A DNA stretch of 64,000 nt, from the NCBI RefSeq assembly GCF_008831285.2, contig NC_045139.1, forward strand, positions 17,898,354-17,962,353. Reading direction: 5' to 3'. This document shows positions 1-12,400 of the stretch, one piece after another. A model generated the notes under the pieces. The model was not told the DNA's origin. It did no database searches and saw nothing but the letters and a program-made list of their open reading frames with translations. Position 1 is the first letter of the stretch. Each line of letters begins with the position of its first letter. Made by a program: the position numbers and the translations under genes. The stretch is from Nymphaea colorata. Taxonomy: Eukaryota; Streptophyta; Magnoliopsida; Nymphaeales; Nymphaeaceae.

Positions 1-593
1 TGGAATCGGAGTTCTGGGAAGCAATCTTTTCCAATAAGCCTCTGGACTCATCTCCCCACTGCTGCTGCTTCCGCGCGTGCCTCCAAGCTGCAAAAACAGG
101 GCAAAAACAGTAAGAATCTCTTCATATCCCAACAAACATTCAAATTGGTCATCATGCCCTGCTAGTGAAGTCCATTCATTCAACTAATCACGGTCTGAGG
201 AAGTGAATCCTCATGTTGAAAAAATAAAAATAAGACCAATAAAATGATGTAGCATGGTTTTTCACCATGGAAGAATATTTTCAACTTCATGACCTCAAAG
301 CTACAACAACAAATTCGCAAAGTCCGATGGCAACTACACCGGAGTAGCACAATGAAGCCAGAGCCTGTGCGTGTGTAGCCTCCATGGCCAGAAACATGTA
401 GCACTGGAAATTAATTATCTGCCATAACTTTGAAGCGGGAAAGGAAGAACATGTCCAGAAAAATGACGGTTAAAGACGTTCAGCCCAACCCCAGTATCTA
501 AGTAGAGAAGATGATTGCTTCCCAAAATGAAAAGATGGCAGGAAATGTAGTTACCAGAACAATGGAGAGCAAGTAGAAAAGTGTCATGGCCAT
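1..593 (-). CDS. BURP-domain protein, 5' part (exons 1 and 2, runs off the left edge)
   Basis: Partial minus-strand gene. Exon 1 (593-555) starts at ATG 593 and encodes 13 residues, a hydrophobic signal-peptide start (MAMTLFYLLSIVL), then a GTAACT donor. Exon 2 starts at 87 after a TTTTTGCAG acceptor, is in phase 0, and stays open to base 1 (29 codons). Exon 2 contains SPEAYWKRLLPRTPIP, which matches the conserved motif just before the BURP domain in USP/RD22/BNM2/PG1-beta relatives (PE-x-YW-x3-LP-x-TP-x-P). The family is plant-specific and secreted to the apoplast or cell wall, with roles in stress and development; the exact role here is unknown. A TATAAAT lies about 90 bp upstream of the ATG. 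The BURP domain itself (CH-repeat region) would lie left of the window, so the subfamily cannot be named. The splice model is mine; the motif is seen directly. Confidence 0.75.
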
Positions 594-679
594 TGCGGCG
601 GATGGAGAATGGAGGGATTGATGATATTGGATGAGAGAGGAGTGTGATCTCTGATCTTTCTCCAAGGGGTGGTGACTCC

Positions 680-686
680 ATTTATA
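680..686 (-). promoter_or_regulatory. TATA box of the BURP gene
   Basis: The minus strand reads CCTATAAATGG about 90 bp upstream of the start codon at 593, a normal plant core-promoter spacing for a 5' UTR of roughly 60 nt. Confidence 0.6.
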
Positions 687-693
687 GGCCATG

Positions 694-3640
694 AATCTCC
701 ACTTGAGGCCACCCACTAAAGTTTCAGCAGTGTTTTTGCCCAAGTTGGATCAGCATTTGAGTGTTCATCTTGGACTCTCGAACCAGTGCTGATTGATGTG
801 CGACATTAAAAAAAATATGTTTTTTTCAATAATGATCAGTTGTTGGGAAACAAACAGATTAAGTTGTTCTTCATCTTTTTCTCATGCTGATTATTACATG
901 GATGACGCACTTCCCTTCCTCCACTACTCGATAGGCCTTGCCGACCTTCCAGTGTTCGACACCCACGTCCACCACTCCAAAAATTTCTTCCCCGTTGGTG
1001 TTGCAAGAAGCTGAACTACACCAGCCAATATGAAGGCCCTTTTTTTATTATTACTTCAAATATTTTACAAGTTTTTCATATTTTACTTGGTTCTTTTATG
1101 TATTTAGCTTCTGTTAATTAATGTCATATTCTTCTGTTTTAGCTGAATGGATGAAATAGCAGCGCGGTGTATTGGGTGCTGTTTCCAATTTTTGCATCAA
1201 TGTTCTCCATGCCAGGACTCGAGATTATTTTTTGTTATCTTCTTATATTTTACTTTTCCCCGATATGAAATTATATTGTATAGTGATAATTTTCGCTCAT
1301 TCATGACCAATTCAGCCGATTGAATAGTTGAGTCGGTTTCTGGCCGCCAAATAGATTCATCTTAATTCGGACCGTTTCATCACATTGCACATAGCGGACT
1401 ACTTCATTATGCCAGGAACAAGGTTCGGTCAACCTTTTTTTCGACCCGCGAATTAATCGGTCATGCTATAACTAAGTAAGCTTTTCCACTGCAAGGTTTT
1501 TTCAAATATCTTCCTCTAATTTTAGATGCATCCTTCCTCGATATAATGAAGTGGAAACCGACGAAAGAGATTGCGGCTTGCTGGCTCAGCAATTCAATAA
1601 TGCATGTAACTTTCGAAAAAAATAGTAATAATAATAAAATAAAATTCCGACCTACCAAAGTACTGGTGTCGGCTCTGTCGATTTCCAATTGAGTCTGCCG
1701 CTTTACGTCTCTGTGTGAAGTACACAATAATACAACTTCATCCCACCTTCAATGTTTTTACCAGTCATAAATATCACCCTTCCTCGCCAAACAGGAAAAG
1801 GAAAAGAGTTTTCATTGGCCTTGGAGAAAACCCGCCACCCAAATGAGAATCGACAATCGCAGCTCCCTTATCTCCTTGCCTCCTGGCCCTTAGCCGTGAT
1901 TAGGCTTGAGTGTGGGCTCTCTGATAAAAAATTTCAGCCCCATTCTTTTGGTGCATGAACATAGGGCCCATGGGGCTTGGAACTAGAAATTGACTACCAG
2001 TGTGCCCCGAACCCTCCGTTTCCGCTTCTGTCTTAGGTCGACGTTCGCTTTGCTTGATTTATTGTAGAATGCTTCACTTTTGAAACCACACCTATATGCA
2101 CTCGAGAGCGCCTTATTTATATGTGCAATGTAATACGGCACAGTAAGTGACTGGGCACTGCACTACGGGAGATTAAGCCACATACAAACCATGAGGCACT
2201 TAGAAAGCAAATGGCAATTGTTCCACCCGCATGGGATTTCTTAAGAAGCAGAATTGGGAACAAACACAAAATGACCATGAGAAAGGAAGTGGCGAGGGGC
2301 AGGTGGGTTCTCCATGTAGCCTAAGCACTATAGAGCCCACTCTTTGAAACCAGTTGAAACTTGGGTGAACTTGGATCCAGTTATATAGGGTAGCTTCACG
2401 AGATTCTAGGGTTACTGTTCTATAGTCACTGTCAACTGAAATTTGTTAATCATATATTTAGTGTTTCATGAAAAAAAAAAATTTTGGTTCCGTACATGGA
2501 AATGTCAAATAGGTGTCCCTGGCTTGGTTTTCGTAGTGCCAGCACAGTGACATGGTTTAGGTTCGTGTCCGTGTGCTAAACAGGCCCTGGCAACCAGTGG
2601 AACAATGTCTCGTTTGGTGTTGATAGCCTTGTGGCAGTAGAACACTGCATAAGGATTTGACTTAATGTGGCACACTACTGCATGTGCGGAGGCTAGGCAA
2701 GCTAATTCAACCACACCAGGCTGAACTGTGCACACTACTGCATGTGGGGAGGCTAGCTGATTCAACCACACCACGCTCTTCTTTCTTCCCTGTTTACAAA
2801 GGAGTAGGTGAGCAACCGCACATCATTTGTTTTGAGAACTGTCACAAAGAACGCATTTTATTCTAAAAAATGCGAGAAAAACATTGAAAATGAGTCGGCC
2901 GTTAAAAACTGGAAACAAACACGCTTTATTCGCTTTTTGGACGTGTTGAAAGAGGTTGTGCAGATTTGACAACAGAATGTGGTTCAATGCTTGAAGAGGT
3001 TGGACAGATGCTCCCTTCTTGAGCACCTGCTGAGTTTCTAGAGATTGAACGTTGAGTTTCTGGGCTGCTTTTTCTTTATGATCTTTATTAAAGAACAGAA
3101 GATTACTAGAAAATTTAAGATGCAGGAACAAGTCCTGGACTTTTTAAGTGGAAACCACATGCTTGGTTTAGATTCAAGGGGAATCCTCTTAGCCCGATGC
3201 GAAATGTGTATTAAGTCATATGAGTTGGCACAATGTTTATGATCAAACTCATGCACGAGACAGGATTGAGTCACTTTGGTCTTGTTCAGGACTAAGTTTA
3301 ACTCTGTCAAAATCAGTTCCAGGTCCTAACAAAATATGGTGCCTCGTAAAGTTGGAGTTGGTGGAATGTTACTTGCAAAATTATGTAAATTCGGAAGCTC
3401 ATTTCCGGTCTCGTCCAATGGCCGGAATGACACTAGAGTTACTTATAATAAGATTGAGGTAGCTATGGTATCCAAAGAGGAGCAAGCACATGCGTACAGA
3501 TCCTCAACTTTGAATTGTTCTGAAGTATACCCAGTCAAAATATTAATGTTAAAATTATCAAGTTTATTAACAATTAATTAATGTATTTCTACATAAAGTT
3601 TGATAAAAAAAAAATCAGAGCATTTGTTCATATTTTTTGT
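694..3640. other. Non-genic stretch, no supported gene
   Basis: Only short ORFs without family resemblance, codon bias or splice context. A two-copy 60-bp tandem repeat lies at 2671-2776. Scattered poly-A and AT-rich runs are present. I see no RNA gene and no convincing transposon ends. Confidence 0.5.
2671..2776. repeat. Tandem duplication, 60-bp period, about 1.8 copies
   Basis: The stretch starting CACACTACTGCATGTG and containing GGAGGCTAG and TTCAACCACACCA occurs at 2671 and again at 2731, with a few substitutions and small gaps. Confidence 0.8.
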
Positions 3641-3654
3641 GGCCATCCTTTGCA

Positions 3655-4227
3655 GGTACTTGCAAAATCCGATGTTATACATGATGTGCATGGCTTGGGG
3701 AAAGAAGCTGCAATACAGCTTAAAACCCTTATGGCTGACCGTGTTAAGGCCTTCAATTTGTTCTGATTTTCTGTTTTCTTCGTGGAGGTTTTTTTTGGGT
3801 CATAATTGCACATGTCGTCTGTTTCTGGTATGTGAGTTTCTTCTTACAGTTGTTCCTTATGAACTGGCTGCTCATGGAGCCTTTGTTATAGATACTATGA
3901 GTAGTGTTGTTCTAACAGAAATCCTTGAAATATTAATACAATCTGTTGCTTTTTGCAGGTAAACATGCTCCTTCTCCCGCTTGAGCCGATGCTAACTTCA
4001 GATGTAGCATTGGTGATTGATACTGTTTCAGATGAAACAGAGAATATGATTGAATATGCTTCAAACCGTGGTAAAAAATTATGTCAAAAATATCATTTAC
4101 GAATCCAGGAAGCTTGCCAATCTTTCCAACCTATTATTTCACCATTCCTATACTTTGTGAGGAACTTCATGCCATGTTGATGAGGCTGGCATAGTCTGGA
4201 AACCTTCACGCAGGGAATCTCCACAAG
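3655..4227 (+). pseudogene. Exon-like coding relic of an unrecognised gene
   Basis: Two segments look like former exons. The first follows a CCTTTGCAG acceptor and begins VLAKSDVIHDVHGLGKEAA (3657 to about 3745). The second follows TTTTTGCAG and contains LLPLEPMLTSDVALVIDT and later YASNRGKKLCQKYH (3961 to about 4145). Both have a soluble, helix-like amino-acid make-up. Near 4145-4170 the apparent protein continues first in another frame (CEELHAML) and then in a third (DEAGIVWKPSRRES) before a possible donor at 4228. Two uncompensated frame changes within 30 bases suggest decay. I do not recognise the family. It could also be chance open frame, and no start or end exon was found. Confidence 0.35.
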
Positions 4228-4229
4228 GT

Positions 4230-7200
4230 AATTGCATCCATCCTATAGTTCCGATTTCTTTTATACTGATATAGGCTTGCCTTGTTTAGATTATTAGTTG
4301 GTGGTCCATAACTTTTTGTCATCTTGTCCAAGTATGGCACTGGCTTTATTTTGTTACACGTTCTCTTAAGTTGTTTTTACTGCAACTCACTCTACCCCGT
4401 GGTCTTCAAGCCATTTACACAGTTGATCCACTTTGTATTTCTCTTTCTTTCTGTACACTCCAAGCCTGCATGTTTTTCGAAGGGACCGTATGTCTATTGA
4501 AAAACTTCTTCCTCACTTAATTTAACTGCTTATTCTAATGTTTATTTGAGTGGTCGGGGGAAGGAGGTGCATTGAAATGACCGACATTAGCAGTTTATGT
4601 ATCTTTTTAGGTGAATCCCTTGTTTCATGAAGGTACAGTTAATGGTCACATTTGTATATCAGTCCACCTATCTGTGAAAAGATGGAGACTCCTTGCTGTG
4701 CCCATAAAAAATTCTTCTACTTTAATAATCTTTGAATATTTGCTTTTTCTTTTGCAAAAATTACTGCTCTCAAAGTACATAACCAGTCAAATTGCTGTTA
4801 GCCAAACCTGTAACATCTATCCAACATGAAGTTCTGGACAAGGAAAAAAAATAAAAACTTCTAATCCTTCTATCCATATTTGCTTTCATCATAGTTTTGA
4901 ACGTTTGTGCTATTTTTTCCGTCGGGGTCCTATTTTCATGTTGATCTTTCTTTTCTTGGAAGCATCTTCACTTTCTTGAATAGCATAAAGAGGAACAAAA
5001 GTGCATTTAAAAATGCAGTTTTAATTTCTTGGGAGGGAGAAGCAGTTAATTAAACAGTTTCATGTTATATCAATTAATTAATTACGCACTTTTATTTTAA
5101 AACCTTTTTTGGAAAAGTTTCAGAAGTGCATTTAAAGAATCGATTCATAATAATAAAAAGCACACATAATCTTTTTGTATTCTTGAACAAAGACGCTCAG
5201 GTAATCATTAATAGAAAAGCAATCATTTTGCATAAAAAGGACCAAAATTTGTAAGCTCATTTATTTGTACTAGTTTTTCAATAATATTATGCGTGATTAA
5301 TTATATTTAAATAACTTTGTTTCTCAATATATCAAAATAATGACGTGATATTTTTTGTTCATGTTAAACAGATTTTCAAGGGACTGAATTTAACTGATTT
5401 AACAATTGATTCTTATGAACCTTTTTTTCTTAACAATAAAAAGATTTTGGTTTATATTCTTAACAATACAAGAGGGTTAGGTGTATTCTTTTTTGTGTGA
5501 ATTTTTAGATACATTTTTATAAATTACCCCTGCTATTTTAAGTGAGTAAGATGAAGTGAGGACGCATTATAAACATGGATTTGCCTTCTTTTTATGAGGT
5601 TTGAATTGCGGAATTGCAGAATTAAAATTCTTATTTCATTCCACAATTCTTTATTGAATTTGACGATACTTGAATTGCCTCATCAAAGTAATGAAAAAGG
5701 CTTCGGGTCCAAGCCGGATGCAAGTATTGTTAAATCCAGTTAATTCGGTGCTCGCTAATCAGATGCCAATTAAATTAGGTCATCTAAAAAGAAACGTATA
5801 CTAAAAGATCCAACTAATCATCCTACAATTAAGATTAATAGATATTCGTTAGATATCAGACGAGCAAGAATATCATAATCTAAACCCGGATATGACTACA
5901 ATTGTCCTTCCAAAATTAGAATAATAAATCGAAAATACGTAGCGGTGCCAATTGTTCATGCATGGACCCTGCTACTTGCAGTGTGATAAAAGCTGGACCA
6001 TCCAAGCATATGAATTGTGATTTCTGAACCACATAAACATGCCCATTGGTGCATGCATCTACATCAATTAATTAAGACTATTGGATGGCTTAGCATCTAC
6101 ACATGTAAGCAATTGGGTCAGTACCAGTAACAGACATGATCAAGCTTTGAGTGGTCGGTTTCGCATTTGATTAGGTAACCAAAAAAAGTAGAACATCAAC
6201 TTTATATTGTGAAGCATTTATGGTCCCAATAGGATATCAAAGCTGAGACTAGACGATGATGGCTGGACCACCTAGTGGCTGTTGCACATGCACGCTTGTG
6301 TAGGCGATTGCCCATACAGACCCACACAAATTATTTGTATACATATCAACTTTATATATATACATATGCCCCTTAGCTAGAAATTTCTAGCTTGGCTAGT
6401 GGTTGGATTTCAAACTATCTTTTCTGGAACATATTCTATCATAATGGGATTCTCCAACTAAGTCTATACTCTATCGTGCATGCATTTGCTCGCTTAGCTC
6501 CTGATTCCCCTACAGCAGACCATCTTCAACAGCATGATCAATAGCGATGTAAATGCTTCAGACTCATGAGGGAGGATCCAAGATTTGCCTAATTTGATTA
6601 AATTGGATTTTATGTAGTCTGAATCGGATTTAAACTCGAGTTTGGACTCTACCTTTTAGAAACATAATAAGGTTGGATCCTTATCAAAGCACAGTTATTT
6701 GCTATCCCTCTCCCAGTGGGGCTATGGAAGAAGCATATGCCGATCCCTGTTCCTTGTTTGAATTCCTTGTCAATTTCGCGTCCTCGAGTTATTTGCTTAA
6801 AACACGTTCATGCAGACCCCTTCATTTTTCCTTTTCCGCTTGAATTTGTCCTTCGTTGTAAGTTGCCAACGTGAGCTCCATTATTGGTTCCATCGACCCC
6901 ACTTGTTTCATCTTCAAAGGATGAGACAAACATGTCACCGAGACTTTTAATCGCAAGGACCCACTTAGGCACTAGCGCGCTTCTAGTGTTAAAAAGGACA
7001 TGTATACATGAAAATATAATCGAGAAATGATCATCTCAACATGCAGTGATGCATTCATGGCTGGGATTTGGATCTAAATCTGAAGGAGATCCAACGGCTG
7101 AGAGAAGCCCCACCCAACTAATTCCATACTCCTCAATCATTCGATTCACAAGTGAGAGGCGCCGATCCAAATCTGGTTTCGGTGGCACCACGTGGCCAAC

Positions 7201-9040
7201 CGTGTGACAGCAAGGCCAGCATGTTCGCAGGGATGGCGCCAACTGTCATAACAAAATAACTAAATGTCAGCTCCGGTTCATCAAGATCCAAATAATTACG
7301 AAACTGAATTTGGTTTTGAAGAAATGAAAACTATATCCGACCCGATTGCGCCAGTTTCTTTTATGTATTGAGCGCCAAGCAGACCAAGTACTTGGCCTCG
7401 ATCTGGATCTATAATCCAAGCACATCGGGTCATGTCAGTCTCTTCAGCTTGATCTAAAGCCAGACCCGCATCAAAACATCTTCTGGATCCGGCGAGGGGA
7501 CAAGCAGGTGGGGTCCGGGTCACGGGTCGCTTGGCATGGTTCGTTAGAAGTAATAATTGCCTTCACCAATCAGGCAATCACCTCGGCACAATGGAATGGA
7601 CTCTCGGTTGGTTGGCAAGCAAGTCCCCGTGCAATGCATCTCCGTTCCACATGTACTGGACACAAGAACACATGGAGCACCGCGTTCCTACTGTTCCCGA
7701 CGGTCCCGAAAAGCATGTTCTCAGCGATCTAGGGTTTTTCCTTTTTACCTTCTGTCAGTAATGTGAAAAAAAAAAAAGCCAACGAGGAAGCCACTTGCAA
7801 TATGGCATTCTCTAGAAGAGCTCTTTAAAATCAGCCGAGACCCAAGTGGCACATCTTGGACTTATTCCCCATTAATAAGATTTTCTCCTCTAGTCTAGAA
7901 ACAATTCTTTTATAATTAATTGGTATATTTTTTTTCAGAGAAATAGATATGATTCCACTTGCGTATATTTTTGATAATGAAGAAAAAACCAAGATAATTG
8001 ATGTTTTCAGCAATTATTTTGCATAGAACATTTCAACTTTGAAAAGGAGTCTTATGTTTTACCTTTTAATGAGCAGGGGAATGGAGGTCCCTTTGGTCCA
8101 TGAAAGAGCCTGTCCTTTCTAAGGTAATCTCACATGGTGTAGGTCCTACCTAATTATATAAATTTTTTCTTTTCTTTGTTAATGAAGATTATTATCTATA
8201 CGGGATCTGATGAGAAATGCATAACAAACTGCTAGAACGTACTGTTTGAAAGGTTCATGCATTCAGCATGATCGTCGGTTTCTAAGTTTATTTTTCTCTT
8301 CTAACGTTACTGAGATAGTGAACATCAGGGAGAAGAATCTACCACAATAACAGTTTTTCAAGTAAAACTTGGAAAATAAACATTATGTTTCAGACATAAA
8401 TATTTAACATGGATGCTCGTGTAGACGCGTGTGTGCGCGTTTCTCTCCACATGCGTGCCATGGTAATGAATATCTTGTATTTTTTTTTTAATGGATGATT
8501 TTGATGTGATGTTTTTCATAACTTTGCCCTTTTCCTGTTTGGTAGATCCTGTATAATTTGTTTTCTTGTGCTTTTCGTTTTCTTTGTACGGATTATGTAC
8601 ATTGTAAATATATTAATTTACCTTGGAAAGCGAATGCAAATTGTTGTGCTAAAGGAGTTATTAAACCATCGCATCTGAAATATGATGTCTCAACACATTA
8701 AAATAAAAATCACATTTCAAGGAACAAATGCAGCATCGAAAATCACAGTTTAGACGTTATATATATATATATATAAAGTGTACCGAGTTATGCACTTTTA
8801 AAGTTGTTACTATTGATGCATTCAAGAGGAGGGAGACTTATTTGAGGCCATTATGATCCACAGATGTAACTTTTCGAAGCAAAAAAGTTTGTTAACATTA
8901 TCCTAGATAACAACAAAAGAGAGAGAAATCAAAGAGGGATAGAGAGAGAGAGAGGTTCTGTTCTTAGGGGGTGCTTCTTTTTTGGTCGGTGGGGGCTGAT
9001 TGGACACGTCAGCATCTCCCGATGGTTTTGCGTCGTTCGC
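4230..9040. other. Long AT-rich intergenic stretch
   Basis: No exon chain, RNA gene or complete mobile element could be supported. It contains low-complexity runs (TA repeat at 8760-8775, GA repeat at 8941-8954). A short stretch at 6580-6650 has the 'GGATTTAAACTCGAG/GAATCGGATTT' wording also seen at 17.65-18.0 and 34.2-34.8 kb, a dispersed degenerate repeat of this genome. Confidence 0.45.
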
Positions 9041-9043
9041 TCC

Positions 9044-9050
9044 TATAAAT
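9044..9050 (+). promoter_or_regulatory. TATA box of the polyamine oxidase gene
   Basis: CCTATAAATG, followed by a pyrimidine-rich stretch (TTC/CTT repeats, 9058-9130) typical of plant transcription starts and leaders. An ATTGG (reverse CCAAT) and an ACGTCA bZIP-type core lie about 35-45 bp upstream. The transcription start is probably near 9075-9085, giving a leader of about 325 nt. Confidence 0.65.
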
Positions 9051-9154
9051 GTCGACTTTCCCTCCTCCCCATCCCGCGTTCTTTCTTCTCTCCGCCTCGT
9101 CCTTCTTTCTTCTTCTTCTTCTTCTTTTTATTTGGATCGCTGATCCCAACAATC

Positions 9155-9163
9155 ATGCTCTGA
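9155..9163 (+). promoter_or_regulatory. Minimal two-codon upstream ORF in the polyamine oxidase leader
   Basis: ATG-CTC-TGA lies in the predicted 5' UTR, 33 nt before the longer uORF. Whether ribosomes use it is unknown. A tiny uORF placed close to a longer uORF resembles the leader layout of another polyamine gene, S-adenosylmethionine decarboxylase, but that parallel is inference. Confidence 0.4.
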
Positions 9164-9195
9164 AAGTTTTCCCGTTCCTCCTTGCCTTCATCTGA

Positions 9196-9381
9196 ATGGT
9201 TGGTCGGGCTTCTTACGTTGGTTCCATTGGCTTTTCACGTATGAGCTGGTTTGTCAAGCTAGGCCAGTTATCGAAATCGAACCACTTCGTTACGTGCCTC
9301 TTGATTTTTATACTTCATTATTCCCCTCAATCCAGTCGTAGTCTGTTCGATTCCGAGATACCCAACAAGCCTAAATCGTAG
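9196..9381 (+). promoter_or_regulatory. 61-codon upstream ORF (uORF) in the polyamine oxidase leader
   Basis: An ATG at 9196 opens a 61-codon frame ending at TAG 9379-9381, 24 nt before the main start codon at 9406. It lies entirely between the TATA box and the coding start with no intron, so any full-length mRNA would carry it. The peptide starts MVGRASYVGSIGFSRMSWF. From general knowledge, Arabidopsis PAO genes of this clade have uORFs that repress translation in a polyamine-dependent way. Whether this peptide is conserved cannot be judged from one sequence. Confidence 0.55.
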
Positions 9382-9405
9382 GCTGTGGGCTTCTCTCTTG
9401 CGGCA

Positions 9406-12400
9406 ATGGAGATGAAGAATCAGCATCGCTCTGATTTCGGGATGGGTATGTTGATTCTGCCCCTCTTGGACCTTTTCTTTCATTTAGACAGACATGTTGA
9501 TCTTACCGGTGGTTCTAAAAGATCCTGATTTCAATGAGGCTATATTGATGTTTCACAAGGGGTCAATTGTGAGTTAAGCGAGCGACGGGAAATCTGTAAA
9601 TTCTGATTTCTGTTTGAGGGGTAACCATATGTTTCCTTCATGACCCTCTTAAAGATTGAACGAGAGGGGAAAGGAAAAGATTCTTTTGTAAGATCTCGGT
9701 ATGTTTCCCTTGTTATTATACACGCCTTCAGTTTGAAGCAATTCTTCTTTTCGCTTTTTTTTTTTCCTCCCGATAAAGAAGTTGTTCAAGGATCTTCAGA
9801 TTTCTCCGTAAATTTTTATGAGACGGACTGGTGTTGAATTGGCTAAGTTTGCATATTGTTGGTCGATAGAAAGGCGTTTTGCTCAGTCTGAGTTATATCT
9901 TGAATATGGGACAGAGTAACCATGTCAGTTTTCTGTTTTTCCCCCGAACACCAGTATACTTATGCGAACGGAATTTCTCCTCATGATCAAAACTACATTC
10001 AGGTCAAAGCTCGTTATGCATTGAGAGGCAGCATATTTTCCCACCATCAGTGATTGTGATTGGGGGTGGGATCTCTGGCGTTGCAGCAGCTCGCGCCCTT
10101 CATAACGCATCATTTAAGGTATATCGAAAGATCTAGATTGTTTCTGGTCTTCCTTTGAATGAATTGATAAGGTTGTACATGTGACTGACACCCTGTGATC
10201 TCACAATATTCAGGTTGTGCTGTTAGAATCACGAGACAGACTCGGCGGACGCATATTTACGGACTACTCTTTTGGATTCCCCGTGGACATGGGAGCATCT
10301 TGGTAAAATTTATGTTTTTCATCATATGGGTTCTTGTTAGTGGTTCTCCTTTTCTGATGGTATGGGCTTTTTGGGTTATCTTTCTTACAGAATCCATCCC
10401 TTTTATCTGCTGCTCTTACAGGTTACATGGCGTCTGCAACGAAAATCCGTTGGCTCCACTAATTAGAAGGCTTGGTCTCACTCTTTACCGGACTAGTGGT
10501 GACAACTCGGTGATTTACGACCATGACCTACAGAGGTTTTCTTCTTTGTTTTTTTTTCTTCTTTTTTTTTTCAGGATTGTTAGTTGCTATCCGATTTCTA
10601 GCATTACTAGTGTCGCTCTGTATTTTTATTTTCCACGGAATATATTTGCATGATAATCTTGTATTGGTTTGATGACAGCATCAACTGGTTTATAATCTTA
10701 GATCTTCTTTTGACTGCAAGAAAAGTTACATATATGTCATGGACACTCACAAAGCTACATATAACTACTTATATTTAACGGTTCTGATGGATATGAGAAA
10801 GTGAAACCTCTTGGAGTTCATCCTTCATCATTTCAAAACTTGTAGAGTTTCAGTTAATTGCAAAAAACACTAGAGCACTTTTGGCGTTTGTACATAGGGG
10901 CTAGAAGTGTAGGGAAATTTTCAGCTTCAGAAAGGTTCATAATTTTTCAAATGCATTATTCAAATTTTGACTAATTGACAGAGATTTTTGTCTAGATGAA
11001 CATGCACAAAAAGGTCGAGAAAAAAGTCTGAAGCCATCCATCCATGTAACATTTCTAGGCGGTTCCACATTCACCAGCATCTGGTGCAGGTGCGACACGG
11101 ATGTTTGAGACCTCCTAAAAGAGTCCATGTTGCATGAACGGCTGGCTTTAGCTTACTTGCTAGTTTTAGCAGAAAGTTCCTGCTTCGACGAGTTGAGGTT
11201 TGAAGCAGGTATAGGAAAGCTATTTGACTGCATAACCTGGAACGACATGTCTTCTTTCCTCCTTTCTTCAGTTGCTTGGAAACCATTCCTGTCTTTTTTC
11301 CTTTTTTATAACAAAAAAAAATATTTTCTTACATTTAAGTTAGTTGCATTTTGTCAATGTCTCAATGTAAGGCTTGGATTAAAGGGGCTATGGTTGATTT
11401 CTTCGGAATGTTTGATTGAGACATCTATGAATTTGCGTTTTCATGCTTGTTTGAGTTGAAGGAATCACAAGACAATATAATGATTCATCAAAGGCATCTA
11501 TGACATTTTGTTGGTTGTTTATTTTCTCTGCAGTTCCATATCTGCCTGCCCTACAGCCTTTGTTGTTTTTTGTCAATATATTTGATCAAGAGATTTATGA
11601 ATTTTCTTTCCATGTGTTTTTTGGTGAACGTAGAAAAAGATAATATAAATTCATGAGAGGCATCTGTGGAACTTTGTCAAATTTTCCCATTGAACGTGAC
11701 AAAGTTATAGGTTGTAGTTTTTCCATGTTTTAAGGTCCTTCAGGCTTATGATGTAAAGTAGTAACCAGACAACACTTTCCACTAGCAACTAAATAACTTC
11801 TCCTTTTACATATGGATCCTAATAATGTATTTCATGCAATTAGCGTTGTTGTATCACGTTATAGTTCTTTGTTGTGTCTGCATTCTTATGAACAAAGAAC
11901 ACTTTTAGCAAGATGATCTGTTTGTCTTTGAATAATATGATGTTCAAATCTTCAGTAACTTCTAGTATAAATGGCATCATTTGTTTTTGTGCTCAAGCCT
12001 CCAGTTCTTTTGTCCTTGTCTTCATAGCTGTGCGCTCTTTGATGTGGATGGTTGTCAAGTCCCTGAGGAAATAGTTGTAGGAGTTGGGGAACTACTTGAG
12101 AGAATTCTTAAAGAGGTGACATCATCACCTTTGTACCTCATACTGCTCTACTATTTTGAAATTTCTCCTCTTACTGATTTTTATTTGATAACCTATGTTG
12201 GTACCCCAGACAGAGAAAGTCAGAAGTGAAAACATAGAAGACATGTCTGTCCTCCAGGCTGTCTCAATTGTGCTGGACAGGAATCCAGAATTGAGGTAAA
12301 TACAACCAAAATTTCTGTTAGTACTTTTCTCGGTTATAAGTTTCAGAAGAGTAATAGATCTTGTACCCCTAACTGATATTATGGATTCCAGACCAAAAGG

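Noticed and set aside
7036-7761. Several short overlapping open frames on both strands
   Set aside because: They overlap each other in several frames without codon bias or similarity, as expected in a locally GC-richer stretch.
9268-9483. Minus-strand open frame opposite the polyamine oxidase leader
   Set aside because: Shadow of the uORF and exon 1. No promoter or similarity.
10195-10653. 152-codon plus-strand open frame
   Set aside because: It runs through exons 3 and 4 and introns of polyamine oxidase in the wrong frame.
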